A DNA stretch of 64,000 nt from Sipunculus nudus (taxonomy: Eukaryota; Annelida; Sipuncula; Golfingiida; Sipunculidae): positions 75,738,643-75,802,642 of the forward strand of contig CM049307.1 of the NCBI GenBank assembly GCA_026874595.1, read 5' to 3'. Below, one piece after another: positions 25,751 to 37,200 of the stretch. Position 1 is the first letter of the stretch, and each line of letters starts with the position of its first letter. A model generated the notes under the pieces. The model saw only the letters and a list, made by a program, of their open reading frames with translations. It made no database searches and was not told the origin of the DNA. Position numbers and translations under genes: made by a program.

Positions 25751-27780
25751 AAAATACAGGGCAGGAAGGCCAAAAAAAAGTATGGTTCTCAGGAACTTTT
25801 TTCAGAAACCAGTGCGGGCTGGTGATATTTCATTTTTTACCTTTTCTGTATGGTTAGTTAAAAATGTCATATGATCTGGGAAAAGCATGAACAATACCAG
25901 ACTTTTTTAGCTAAACAGGTAAAAGCTCTACATAACAAAGGAACTCTTATCAAAATTGTATTATTTTATCTTCTTAAAAGATGATAATCGAAATAAATTT
26001 TTTTTATGCGGTTTAAAATTGATGCGGGCATTGCCTAAAAAACATATCTTTTATTTTTTTGCCTATTTGATGAATCTTGTTGAATGTTTATGTAAATCTT
26101 TTTATGTAAACAGGTAAGGGAATTAATTGCAATGTATACTTGTACACTAAAAAGGGGGCAAATCTATTCTCTGTAAGCAAAGAGATTTGTTAAATTTTAG
26201 AGTGTCTAGATGAATAAGTTGTGGTAAGAACATAAAATAAATTAATCAACAAAAATAACTGTTCACCATTTGTGGAATATTGAAAATCCAGACCAGTAAT
26301 TATTAAATTTTGTTGAACTTCACCAGCAGGTACACATGTTTATGACAGTGGTTACAAATGGGTCCAATATACAGACCATGGTAACCTGGCCAGTGTAACA
26401 TTAATGAACAGAAAATTACTAAGTCTTCAGTACTTCTTGTATTGTAGGTTTTACATGTAACTCAGACGTATTACATGGGACCTTGTTCTATAGTGTCATG
26501 TAAGCATCTGCCATATCTGATAAACTGTGGATGCTTTATATTCACAAGGCCGAAATATTGCAACTTCTTCATTTTTTTTACGTTTTGTGAGGGTTTCATT
26601 TTTGCTATCTGTCCAGAACCTATAAAATCTTAGTACAGCAGTATTTATGTATATATATTATAAAATATGAATACCTCACACAGTAGTTCATTCACTTCTA
26701 CCACTATCATTATGTTATGATGTCACTTGTCACGGGAGACCAACAGTATAACCGCATGGTTTACCAAAATTTTAATGCATGTTTGGATGGGCCAAATCTG
26801 AAACCTTGCACATGGAGAGTGGCTGAGATTAATTAACAGTCATATTCTATGTTGGTGGGCCTGAGGGTTTCAATTTTGCGAGTATTTCCAAGATGTGAAT
26901 ATCATGAAATTAAAACCCAAGCAAAACAAGAAGGCAACCTCAGTATACAACACAGCAATTATCATACAGCAAGCCATCCCAAACTTGAAATATGCTCAAG
27001 TGGTTAAAAGACTTGATATTTGCATGAACATTTTAGAGAAAATAATTTTACAAGACTAGATCCAAGTAGATCATGTTGTATTGCATGTGCAAGAGTTCAA
27101 TGACAAAGGTTGCATAAATAATAGCATAAGTGCCATACTGACATCAATAAGATACTGATACCAAAACCAGTAAATCAAACATCAGGGAGAGAAGAATGCT
27201 TCACTGTATTCCCCAAAGATGACTGATTCAAACATTTTTAGCGGGACTTGGATTGGGAGGTAAGTACAAGTATCATACCACTGGTACAGAACAGTACAGT
27301 CTAGTACAGTACCAATTCAAAATAGACAACAAAGTGTGCATTGATGTTTTGTGGATTAATTAATTGTTCATCAAAGCCCTGGTAGAGAGAGAAATATAGA
27401 AAAAGACACATACACCACTTTTATTTATTTGGATCATGAATCTGGGAAAAAGTCATGATATGCAAGGTATTTGCAAAACAAAACAATGTCTGGAAGGAAA
27501 CTGCTATTACAGATATTCTAGAAATGCCTATATATGTACCTTAAAATCTGATCAAGTAGAGCTTAATGAATCATCTTAATATGATGTAAAGTTCACAAAT
27601 TGTGATAATAGTTTTGTTGGAAACTGCGAGATTCTATCTAAGGCTAAATACAGACAAGAGAGCCAAGGTAAGTATGGCCTCTAGCTAAAATTGAAACGTA
27701 TAGAAAAATTAATCCTGCGACAATCCCAGACAATCCTGAGAGGAAAAGTAAAAGATCTCCCAGTTATGATATTATCCTTT
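25751..27780. other. AT-rich spacer within the NTPase-motif array
   Basis: Apart from a diverged DGLDE-type unit at about 26,100-26,240 and an exon-like donor (gccaaggtaagt, about 27,662), nothing recognisable is seen. There is no open frame of note. Confidence 0.4.
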
Positions 27781-28699
27781 GAACATACCAATGTCCTAAT
27801 TATTGTAGACGGACTAGATGAGTAAGTCATGGTAAGTACAATATAACAGCAATAAACAAAAAGAGTTATTCATTGGGGATGGGGGGAGTTTTTAATATTG
27901 AACCCAGCTGTTATGGGAAAATTTAACAATGGGCAAGCTTAAAACGGAAGATGGAAACCTATTATCCTTATTCTGAGAAAGAAAAGGGAGACAACCCCCC
28001 ACCCCCACCTCTCTATGAACAGACCACTTAGCAACCTTCATTAATCTTTGATGGATTGGATGAATGCATAATGGTAACTACACATCATATAAGACAAAAA
28101 AAATTAGTTTTAAGGAGGAAAGAGTATTTATAAAAATGTAACTTTATAATATTGGCCTGTATCTGGTAAATTATGTCATTTGATTGTCAACAGGGAAAGG
28201 AGTACCTGGTAATGTACAAAGAAAAGGTGGCAACTTTTTCTCTGTGAACAGACCAGTGTTCTGTTCATTTTGGATGGTCTAGATGAATAAATCATGGTAA
28301 AAAGACAACAAAATAATAAATTTCAAGTCAGAAGGTTTGTGAATAAACATGGTAACCATGCAACGGCAAAGAAAATGTGGCCATGATGCTCAGCTGAATT
28401 TGGCATATTACTAAGCACATGAATATAGGTCACAGTGACTTAAGCTGAGGTCTCCCTGAAAATTTTAAGACAACCTATCTGCATGTAAAGTTTAAACTTC
28501 TAAAATTATACAAAGGTTAGCACCGATGCCCTGTGAAGGTTACTTCTGAACCTTTTTCTATGCCCACACTCAGAAAATATAGATCTTTTTCAATAACGCA
28601 CCAAGGGCAGAGACCTTGATTTGTATGACTGTGTGGGATATAACATAGCAGACATAAAGGTCAACAAATGATTTATAGTGAAGGGTAACTAAAAAGAAA

Positions 28700-31325
28700 C
28701 TTGCACAAAAACATATTTGGAAGGTTATAATGTTTAATTTGCATTAGACCAGCTGAGGCCTATCTATGTACTATGACATATAGAAGAGGGACTGGCATTA
28801 ACACTGATATTTTTAGAAGTTTATTATGAACAGATTAGAATGAGTAAAAGAACTTGCTCAGGCCTATTTATGTACTATAACACACAGATTAAGGGACTGG
28901 CATTAACATTGATATTTTTAGAAGGTTATGATGAATACATTAGGGTAAGTAGGATTTGTGGCCATATATGTACTATAAGACACAGACTAAGGGCCTGGTG
29001 TTAACACTCATATTTTTAGAAGGTTATGATGAATTATTTAAGGTAAGTAGAAGGATTTGTGGAGGCCATATATGTAATCTAACACACACAGTAAGGGACT
29101 GGCGTTAACACTCATATTTTTAGAAGGTTATGATGAATTATTTAAGGTAAGTAGAAGGATTTGTGGAGGCCATATATGTAATCTAACACACACAGTAAGG
29201 GACTGGCGTTAACACTCATATTTTTAGAAGGTTATGATGAATAAATTAAGGTAAGTAGGATTTGTGGAGGCCATATATATAATCTAACACACACAGTAAG
29301 GGACTGGTGTTAACACTCATATTTTTGGAAGGTTATGATGAATAAATTAGGGCAAGTGAAAGAACTTGCTCAGGCCTATCAATGAACTATAACATACATA
29401 TTAAGGGACTGGCGTTAACACTCATATTTTTAGAAGGTTATGATGAATAAATTAGGGTAAGTAGGATTTGTGGAGGCCATATATGTAATCTAACACACAC
29501 AGTAAGGGACTGGAGTTAACACTGACATTTTTGGAAGGTTATGATAAATAAATTAGGGTAAGTGGAAGAACTTGCTCAGGCCTATCAATGAACTATAACA
29601 TACATATTAAGGGACTGGCGTTAACACTCATATTTTTAGAAGGTTATGATGAATTATTTAGGGTAAGTAGAATGATTTGTGGAGGCCATATATGTTATCT
29701 AACACACATAGTTAAGGATTGGTTAACACTGACATTTTTGGAAGGTTATGATAAATAAATTAGGGTAAGTGAAAGAACTTGCTCAGGCCTATCAATGAAC
29801 TATAACATACATATAAAGGGACTGGCGTTAACACTCATATTTTTAGAAGGTTATGATGAATAAATTAGGGTAAGTAGGATTTGTGGAGGCCGAATATGTA
29901 ATCTAACACACATACTAGGGACTGGTGTTAACACTCATAGTTTTAGAAGGTTATGATGAATTATTTAAGGTAAGTAGAAGGATTTGTGGAGGCCATATAT
30001 GTAATCTAACACACATAGTAAAGGACTGGTGTTAACACTGACATTTTTGGAAGGTTATGATAAATAAATTAGGGTAAGTGAAAGAACTTGCTCAGGCCTA
30101 TCAATGAACTATAACATACATATTAAGGGACTGGCATTAACACTCATATTTTTAGAAGGTTATGATGAATAAATTAGGGTAAGTAAGATTGATGGAGGCC
30201 ATATATGTAATCTAACACACACAGTAAGGGACTGGCATTAACACTCATATTTTTAGAAGGTTATGATGAATAAATTAAGGTAAGTAGGATTTGTGGAGGC
30301 CATATATGTAATCAAATACACATAGTAAAGGACTGGTGTTAACACTGACATTTTTGGAAGGTTATGATAAATAAATTAGGGTAAGTGAAAGAACTTGCTC
30401 AGGCCTATCAATGAACTATAACATACATATAAAGGGACTGGCGTTAACACTCATATTTTTAGAAGGTTATGATGAATAAATTAGGGTAAGTAGGATTCGT
30501 GGAGGCCATATATGTAATCTAACACACATAGTAAAGGACTGGTGTTAACACTGACATTTTTGGAAGGTTATGATAAATAAATTAGGGTAAGTGAAAGAAC
30601 TTGCTCAGGCCTATCAATGAACTATAACATACATATTAAGGGACTGGCATTAACACTCATATTTTTAGAAGGTTATGATGAATAAATTAGGGTAAGTAAG
30701 ATTTGTGGAGGCCATATATGTAATCTAACACACACAGTAAGGGACTGGCATTAACACTCATATTTTTAGAAGGTTATGATGAATAAATTAAGGTAAGTAG
30801 GATTTGTGGAGGCCATATATGTAATCAAACACACATAGTAAAGGACTGGTGTTAACACTGACATTTTTGGAAGGTTATGATAAATAAATTAGGGTAAGTG
30901 AAAGAACTTGCTCAGGCCTATCAATGAACTATAACATACATATAAAGGGACTGGTGTTAACACTCATATTTTTAGAAGGTTATGATGAATAAATTAGGGT
31001 AAGTAGGATTCGTGGAGGCCATATATGTAATCTAACACACATAGTAAAGGACTGGTGTTAACACTGACATTTTTGGAAGGTTATGATAAATAAATTAGGG
31101 TAAGTGAAAGAACTTGCTCAGGCCTATCAATGAACTATAACATACATATTAAGGGACTGGTGTTAACACTCATATTTTTAGAAGGTTATGATGAATTATT
31201 TAGGGTAAGTAGAATGATTTGTGGAGGCCATATATGTAATCTAACACACATAGTAAAGGACTGGTGTTAACACTCATATTTTTAGAAGGTTATGATGAAT
31301 TATTTAGGTTAAGTAGAAGGATTTA
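28700..31325 (+). repeat. Higher-order array of exon-like units encoding TLIFLEGYDE
   Basis: About 26 copies of a unit of roughly 100-150 bp. The core 'acactcatatttttagaagg' then 'ttatgatgaa' reads T-L-I-F-L-E-G-Y-D-E, a Walker B-like motif. It is followed by TAA, then 'attagg' or a variant and GTAAGT. Two subtypes occur: one ends GYDE and is followed by 'gtaagtaggatttgtggagg'; the other has 'acatttttgg' for the strand, ends GYDK and is followed by 'gtaagtgaaagaacttgctc'. Larger blocks repeat at about 510 bp (compare about 30,113 and 30,625). Very high identity shows recent expansion. Units start with 'aagggactggcgtta', readable as KGLAL in the same frame. Confidence 0.75.
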
Positions 31326-31454
31326 ACTGTGGGTTCCCTGTCCAGGTGCACTGCTTTAAGACTTCTCATGCTTTGTTTAGTTAAGCTCAAGAGTCCTAAA
31401 ATCATAAGACGCCTAAATTGACTAAAAATGCATGTGAAACCCATCCAGACCGTT

Positions 31455-31640
31455 AAAAACTGACAATATTATAGGTTACCTGGTCTCAAGATACAGGATC
31501 CGGTAAAACAACTCTTGTCAACTAAGTATGGTAAGTATCTTTGGAAGATTATGATTAAAATGACAATATTAAGGGTCATGTGGTCACAAGGTATTGGCTC
31601 GGGTAAAATCACTCTGGTAAACTAGGTGAGGTAAGTACAT
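31455..31640 (+). repeat. Two exon-like units encoding a Walker A (P-loop) motif
   Basis: Two adjacent copies read VTWSQDTGSGKTTLVN-stop (about 31,474-31,524) and VMWSQGIGSGKITLVN-stop (about 31,574-31,625). GxGSGK(T) is the phosphate-binding loop of P-loop NTPases. Between copies the glycine, serine, leucine and valine codons differ at third positions (GGA TCC GGT against GGC TCG GGT; CTT GTC against CTG GTA). The stops differ too (TAA and TAG) but sit at the same place. Each is followed five bases later by GTAAGT. 'acaatatta' precedes both. Confidence 0.65.
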
Positions 31641-31706
31641 GGGGTTGGTTTTAGTAAAGAATAATCGATCTGAATAACCACACTTAAAATCTAAAACATT
31701 TTGCAG

Positions 31707-31787
31707 AAACTTAGTACTAGATCTGACAGCTCCAAAGCTAGAAGTACAATTATCAGAGAAGTTATATGAATACCAAGACAATATTTG
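31707..31787 (+). CDS. Candidate 81-nt exon beside the Walker A units
   Basis: A good acceptor (ttttgcag) and donor (gtaagc) bound an open stretch. In frame 2 it reads NLVLDLTAPKLEV and continues ...SEKLYEYQDNIW without a stop. The length is a multiple of three. It lies about 80 bp after the second P-loop unit. In NACHT/STAND proteins a strand of this type between Walker A and Walker B would be expected, but no family match is claimed. Unlike the neighbouring units it is single-copy in this window. Confidence 0.4.
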
Positions 31788-32079
31788 GTAAGCAAAACCA
31801 CATATAAAATACAATTTTAGTGCAAATTTACAGTGAAACTGCTTTTTCACTGAAATTTTCTCCAAAATCCAACATGTTAAATAACCATGCATGAAAAAAA
31901 AATTATAGAATATTAAAAGCACTTAAAATATTAAGAATATGAAAAAAATATGCTTAATGTTTAACTTAATTGTTTTGAAGAATGAGAAAATTTCAGATAT
32001 CTGAAAAGGAAACAACTATCTGAAAAATATAATGACAAATGTCAGAGCATATAAAATGAATATATGCTCAATAAATAAG

Positions 32080-32370
32080 TATGAATATCAATTGATTTGT
32101 CTTGAAGGGTACGACGAATAAAGTCTCTGTAAGTAAAATAATTAACACAATATTGTGATTTCAATTGGGAAGAGGTGAAATAATATCAATTACATTTTCC
32201 TAAAGGACAAGATGAGTTATTCTTAGTTATAATATGAAGAGTGAGGTTTTCATAAGAAATTGATAATAATGTTAAATTTCATGTAGTAAACATACAAGAC
32301 GCCTACTCTCATGCATGGAAACACTAATATATCTTGAAGGCTATGATGAGTAAGTGTTGGTAAGTAAAAT
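32080..32370 (+). repeat. Two further LEGYDE-type units
   Basis: Diverged copies at about 32,103 (LEGYDE then TAA, with 'gtaagtaaaa' downstream) and 32,325 (TLIYLEGYDE then TAA, 'gtgttg', GTAAGT). Another lies among the DGLDE units at about 24,840 (MLEGYDE, TAA). They differ from the 28.7-31.3 kb array at third codon positions and in flanks, so they are older duplicates. Confidence 0.5.
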
Positions 32371-33490
32371 AATAACAAACTAAATGATAACAACTATTAT
32401 TATTAACATTCAACTAGAAATCCTGCATATGTATAACTCACATCTACCTTGAGGGGTATGAACGTAGTGCTAAGTAAAAATGCAGTACTTGACAATTTAA
32501 ATTTAAAATGAATAAAATTATTAGAGCAGAATGACAAAAAAAGTATTAAAAGTGAGGAGTGCCATGGTCACGTCAAAGGATAAACTGAAATAGAATGAGA
32601 ACGACAAGGCTGATGAAATTCACTAATTGACACCACTAGAGTTGTTTTCAACACCAGATAATAAGTCAAGAATAATTAAACCAAGGCAAATCATAGGATG
32701 GTAAAACAAAGGCAAGAATACTGATCATGAGGCAATGCGAGAGAAGAAAAACTAGACTTAAGCAAACACCAGATGAATGTCAAGGGAACTTGAAGTTTGT
32801 AATAAACCAATTTCAGGAACATCAGAGCATAAAAAATGCAATCTTCATGTGATAATATATCAAGAATATATTCACCTGAAACTGAAGAAAGCATAAACAT
32901 AAAATAAATTACACTTTTGAATGTTTGTGCTGAAGGTTTAATGATTAAATGCAACTTAGTTAAACAGGGTATGTCACTTGTGTGTGGGTTCACATGTGTG
33001 TACACTTCATTTAGCTTAAAATAAGCAAAGCAACAGCCCCACATTATTACAACATACACAAATCCAACAAGACTCAGGTATCTATTTTCAAACTTGAGAA
33101 TAATACAATTTAAAAAAAAGTTTGATATAATGATAAAGTATACAGATTAGCCATTTAGTTAAGAATGCAATAATAAAGCTGTTTGCTTAATGTAAGAGCC
33201 ATTTTTTCTAAGGTGGTAGCTCAAACATATTTTCTTGAGTCGCATCATCCAATTGGTCAGACGGTCATATATGACTCTGGGACTAATCTGTAAGTTTTGA
33301 CCTATCAAACACCATCAAAGGTTGGCATTTCTGGTTTTCATATGAGTCCCAACATTTGATTGGATGAAGAAATGAAATCTCTGACCAGTCAAAAATGTTG
33401 GCACAATGAAAGGCTGTCAGAGGCATCACCTTTAAAAAATACAGTGATAAACACAGTTGTTGACAGCAGTATCTGAAGCAGCTTCTCACA
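32371..33490. other. Spacer with no recognised gene
   Basis: AT-rich sequence. A diverged unit 'cttgaggggtatgaacgtag' at about 32,450 resembles the LEGYDE core. The minus-strand open frames at 32,691-33,059 and 33,283-33,489 show no recognisable domain or splice context. Confidence 0.4.
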
Positions 33491-33522
33491 CAGCCTGCCA
33501 GGCCGCCTCAGTGCTGCTGCAG

Positions 33523-33595
33523 TCTGATCTTCAGAATACACATTTTAGACTCAGATATGAACTGATCAGACATAAACTGCTTATATGCTTGGATG
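33523..33595 (+). CDS. Candidate exon ending in a Walker B-like strand
   Basis: A strong acceptor (gtgctgctgcag) and donor (gtaaga) bound 73 nt open in one frame, ending ELIRHKLLICLD with a split G codon. 'LLICLDG' is the same strand type as the hhhhDG of the upstream array, so this may be the Walker B exon of a related NTPase gene whose remaining exons were not found. It is single-copy here. Assignment is inference. Confidence 0.35.
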
Positions 33596-34254
33596 GTAAG
33601 ACTTCATATTTCAAGAATATATGACGCTCTGTTTCTATCACACCTTGCTTTATATTGGATGGAAATATTAATAATAATAATACAGCAGATGATTTTATGT
33701 AAGTAATTTGTAAAATAAATAATCCCATTTTAATCTAACTAGTATTTGGCAAAAGAGCCATGTATAAACAGTATGAAGTCATATATACCAGTATTTATAA
33801 TATAAAATGCAAATTAATACTGATGAGATTATAATGAGATCTCACACAGTTGGTAATCACCAGGATGTGCACTGAGGGTAAATTTCAACTTATTTGTGTG
33901 AACTATGAACTAGGCACAAATTTGTCACATCACAATGAGATCCCCAAAGTATATTTACTAAAATTCATGCTAACGATAAATAATCTTATTTTCTAAGTTG
34001 GTATTTTGAAGAATGCAATTTGCAAAAATTGAATTCTCAATGATGTTCACGCTTGTTCATCCAATGAATACTGTAAACATTCAAATTTCTTTTTGTGAAA
34101 AGGAAAAAAGTAATATAATTAAAATATTAAGCTTTCCTGTGGTCAAGAAGACAGATGGAACCTCTGAATGGAAGATGGCAGTAACATGCTGGTGATCATG
34201 AGGTGATGATGTTCCTTGCAGGTTAAGTGTGTCTGTGAGATGTGAAGAGCTCTG

Positions 34255-37200
34255 TTACTGGCTGGTGAAGTGCCTGTCCTCCTCACTGATTCCGATGCTG
34301 GCCTCCAGCTCTGCCAGCTCAATGAGACAGCTCTGGTGCTGCTGGCGGATCTGTTCCATCACAGCATCATGACTTTTGCAGAAGGCTATCAGACCACACT
34401 GAAAAAGAAACATTAATTATTTTTATTAGAAAGCACTCAGAGACAGCACACCTCCACCAAAATCTGGGGTCACAATATCTGGAATAATACCAGGATCCTG
34501 ATCCAACCTCTATGTGGTATGTAAGCACAAGAACTACAATAATCCAAGACTAGAGAAATGTACCTCATGGTTCATCAACTCAATGTTTTGCATCACAGTT
34601 AAGCACTGTCTGCCAGAACAAGGGCAGTTAACTGTACTTAAGTGCCTTACATAACTGAAACTCTATAATGGAATTATATATAATATTCACTTGAATAAAC
34701 AAGTACAAATAATGTGTTAGTATTATTTTATGATTCATGAGTGCTGCCATATTAAACCCTGTTTGTCATAAGTCAAATGTCCAGATGTAACCCACGCATG
34801 GAAAAATGACAAAATGCAAGGGAGAGTAAAATACAATAAGGGAAATAACCCAAAAAGTGAAATTTCCCTAGACAGAACATTTTTCAACATTCTGTTCCCT
34901 GGTAGATGCTAAATCCTTACCAGATCTGCTGGTTCTTGCTTCTTATTCTTTTCCCGTTCTCTCCTGAAACAATAAGAATCCATAGTTAATATACAGGAAA
35001 ACTGCATTAAGCAAAAATGCTGAATAAGAAAATTCACTATTCTTCTGATAAAATGACTAATATTATTAAAAATATTTAGGTTTTCAATGAGAAGAAAATA
35101 TAGACATTAATTAGAAAGCAGTCACAGACCACATATATTATTACATATGCTACTACCAGGACCCTGATTGGACTTTTGTGTGTGCTATGCAAGTCCAGAG
35201 AAATGTGTCACAGTTTACCAACTTGATAGATGACCTGTCTGCCAAACAAAGCTGGGCTTAATACAAGTGAATAGCTCTAACCCCTAAGCCCAGATTAAAT
35301 AAATTGCCCTATCTCATAATTTTAAGAATCCTTGAAAGAAAACAATATTATTGTGATTTAGGTCAACTCTAAAATTAAGTGATTTGTTCCTTGTTGTTAC
35401 CCTAACTCCACCCAAATATCACCAAAATCAATTTATATATTTTTTTTAATAAAAACTAAAAGACAAACCAACTAACCAAGTAACCAACCAACTAACCAAG
35501 TAAGTAACCAACTAACCAACCAAGACAAAAACATAATGCCTCCTGATGAAGGTACTGATATACACTAAAAATAATTAAAAAATAGAATAAATCTTACTTC
35601 CACAACATCAAATCATAATGAATTTATCTGACAATCAAAAGTATGTCAAAATATGACTTGCCATCAACCTTGACTGAGAAAATTAAGATTTGAAAAATCT
35701 ATATTATATATGATTTATAGAAATGAATCAATTTCAAAATGTTTAACATGCTTTTACCATATGTGTAGCTGACATGGTTGATTGAGGTAGAGAACCAGGC
35801 TATAAGCTGGCTGCACCTACCCTTGTATGTAGGGTATCAGACTAACCTTTCAATCTCTTCAACCCTGGGAAGAGTTTTGTCGATCATACTCTGCAGTTCA
35901 TTAATTTCAGCCTGATACTGGGCAACGGATGATGAACCATCCATGGTACCAATACCTGTTAAAAACATAATTAACCACATCAACATCATTAACCACAAAA
36001 TATTCAGCTCTGTGCTCTGCAAATACATAAACACTTAACTAATTCTGTTCAGATTTAATTAAGATTTCAGAAAAAATACTGCCATTCTTCACAATTACAT
36101 TACATTATCTTGCTTAACTTTAATTGTATCTTCACAAAAATGTTAACAGTTACAGCAGAGAGTGTTTGCTTTAGGTTATTAGGAAACTTATTAAGTTTTA
36201 TGTGTATGTCTTTCCTGTTGAGAATTGTATGTGTAATTAATTACCTCTCAGCAGATTCTCCAGTTCCTCTATCTCCATTTTGACAACTGCAGCTGTACGG
36301 GGCCCTCTGGTTGTTCTATTTGTTAAACATAAATATCTTAAACATTAAATATAAAAAAAAAATTATGTGACATATACCAGTTACCAAAAGTAAACAATAG
36401 TGAATCCTGGGGTCATAATGTCCAAAATATAACTTAGACTTTCTTCCAGAATATCACTTTAAATTAATGTTACAAAATGACATTCATATGCTTAGGATAC
36501 TATATATGTTTGATATCATTCACATTCTTTATGGAGGATATTAACCAGATTACTGTCAATGAATTACAAGTTAAGTTACATGACCTAGAATCTACAACTA
36601 AGCTTATTGTATCTTACCCTGTGAAAATATACAGATACACTAATAAACATCTGGCAAATGCAGCAAATTTGTTCAATGACTTGACATTTTTAGTGGTTTA
36701 TGTGCAACTTTAAAGGTGCTCCAATTGTTTTCCAAAAAAGAAGGATGCCTATTGCCACTGCTATTCAACAAAAGGGTAACCATCAACTTGGTAGTTTTAT
36801 TAGCCTGAGATCACATCACAGCCTTTGCCTTCATATATATTTTACACTTACTGGTGCAGCAGTGCTCCATCTTCATCAAATATTCTGACTGGCTTCACTT
36901 TGCTGTGTTTACAAACCCAGTCCTCAACAGGGATCACCTTCTGTAAGTAAAAAAGTTCAGTGAACAGGGCTCAACATTAACTTGTAAAAGTACTGGCTCC
37001 ATCAGGCAAGTAATATTCAACTTTACTTGCCCTATGTAAATTTTCACTTCCCTGAAAAATTCAACAATCATGACCATGAACACAATGCGTGTTCCAAGTG
37101 TTTATTTGCATGTTTTATTTCAAATTAGATGGTACAAATGTTAATTTGATAATTATTCAACTTTGATATTCAAATACCACATACAGTTGATTTAAGATAA

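Larger units (their letters stand above)
23880..28320 (+). repeat. Array of exon-like units encoding a Walker B motif (DGLDE)
   Basis: About eleven units end in a hydrophobic stretch plus D-G-L-D-E, as in NACHT/STAND NTPases. Clear cores are near 23,948 (VLFIIDGLDEVM), 24,168, 24,380, 24,592, 24,736, 25,316 (DVLDE), 25,477, 26,195 (diverged), 27,797, 28,043 and 28,257. Most are preceded by 'ctctgtaaacag', a plausible acceptor, and followed by GTAAGT or a variant 7-10 bases after the motif. Leucine before DE is written CTC, TTG, CTT, CTG or CTA, while the amino acids stay the same. Nine or so copies have TAA directly after DE; the copies at 23,948 and 28,043 do not. Upstream parts share 'aaatcctgttgaactt' and 'gaaaaggg.gcaa'. 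No full-length gene can be assembled by eye. Confidence 0.65.

Noticed and set aside
35837-36034. Open frame starting MFMYLQS in front of the exon at 35,847-35,955
   Set aside because: Only the part after the acceptor at 35,956 is exon; the upstream residues are intron read-through.
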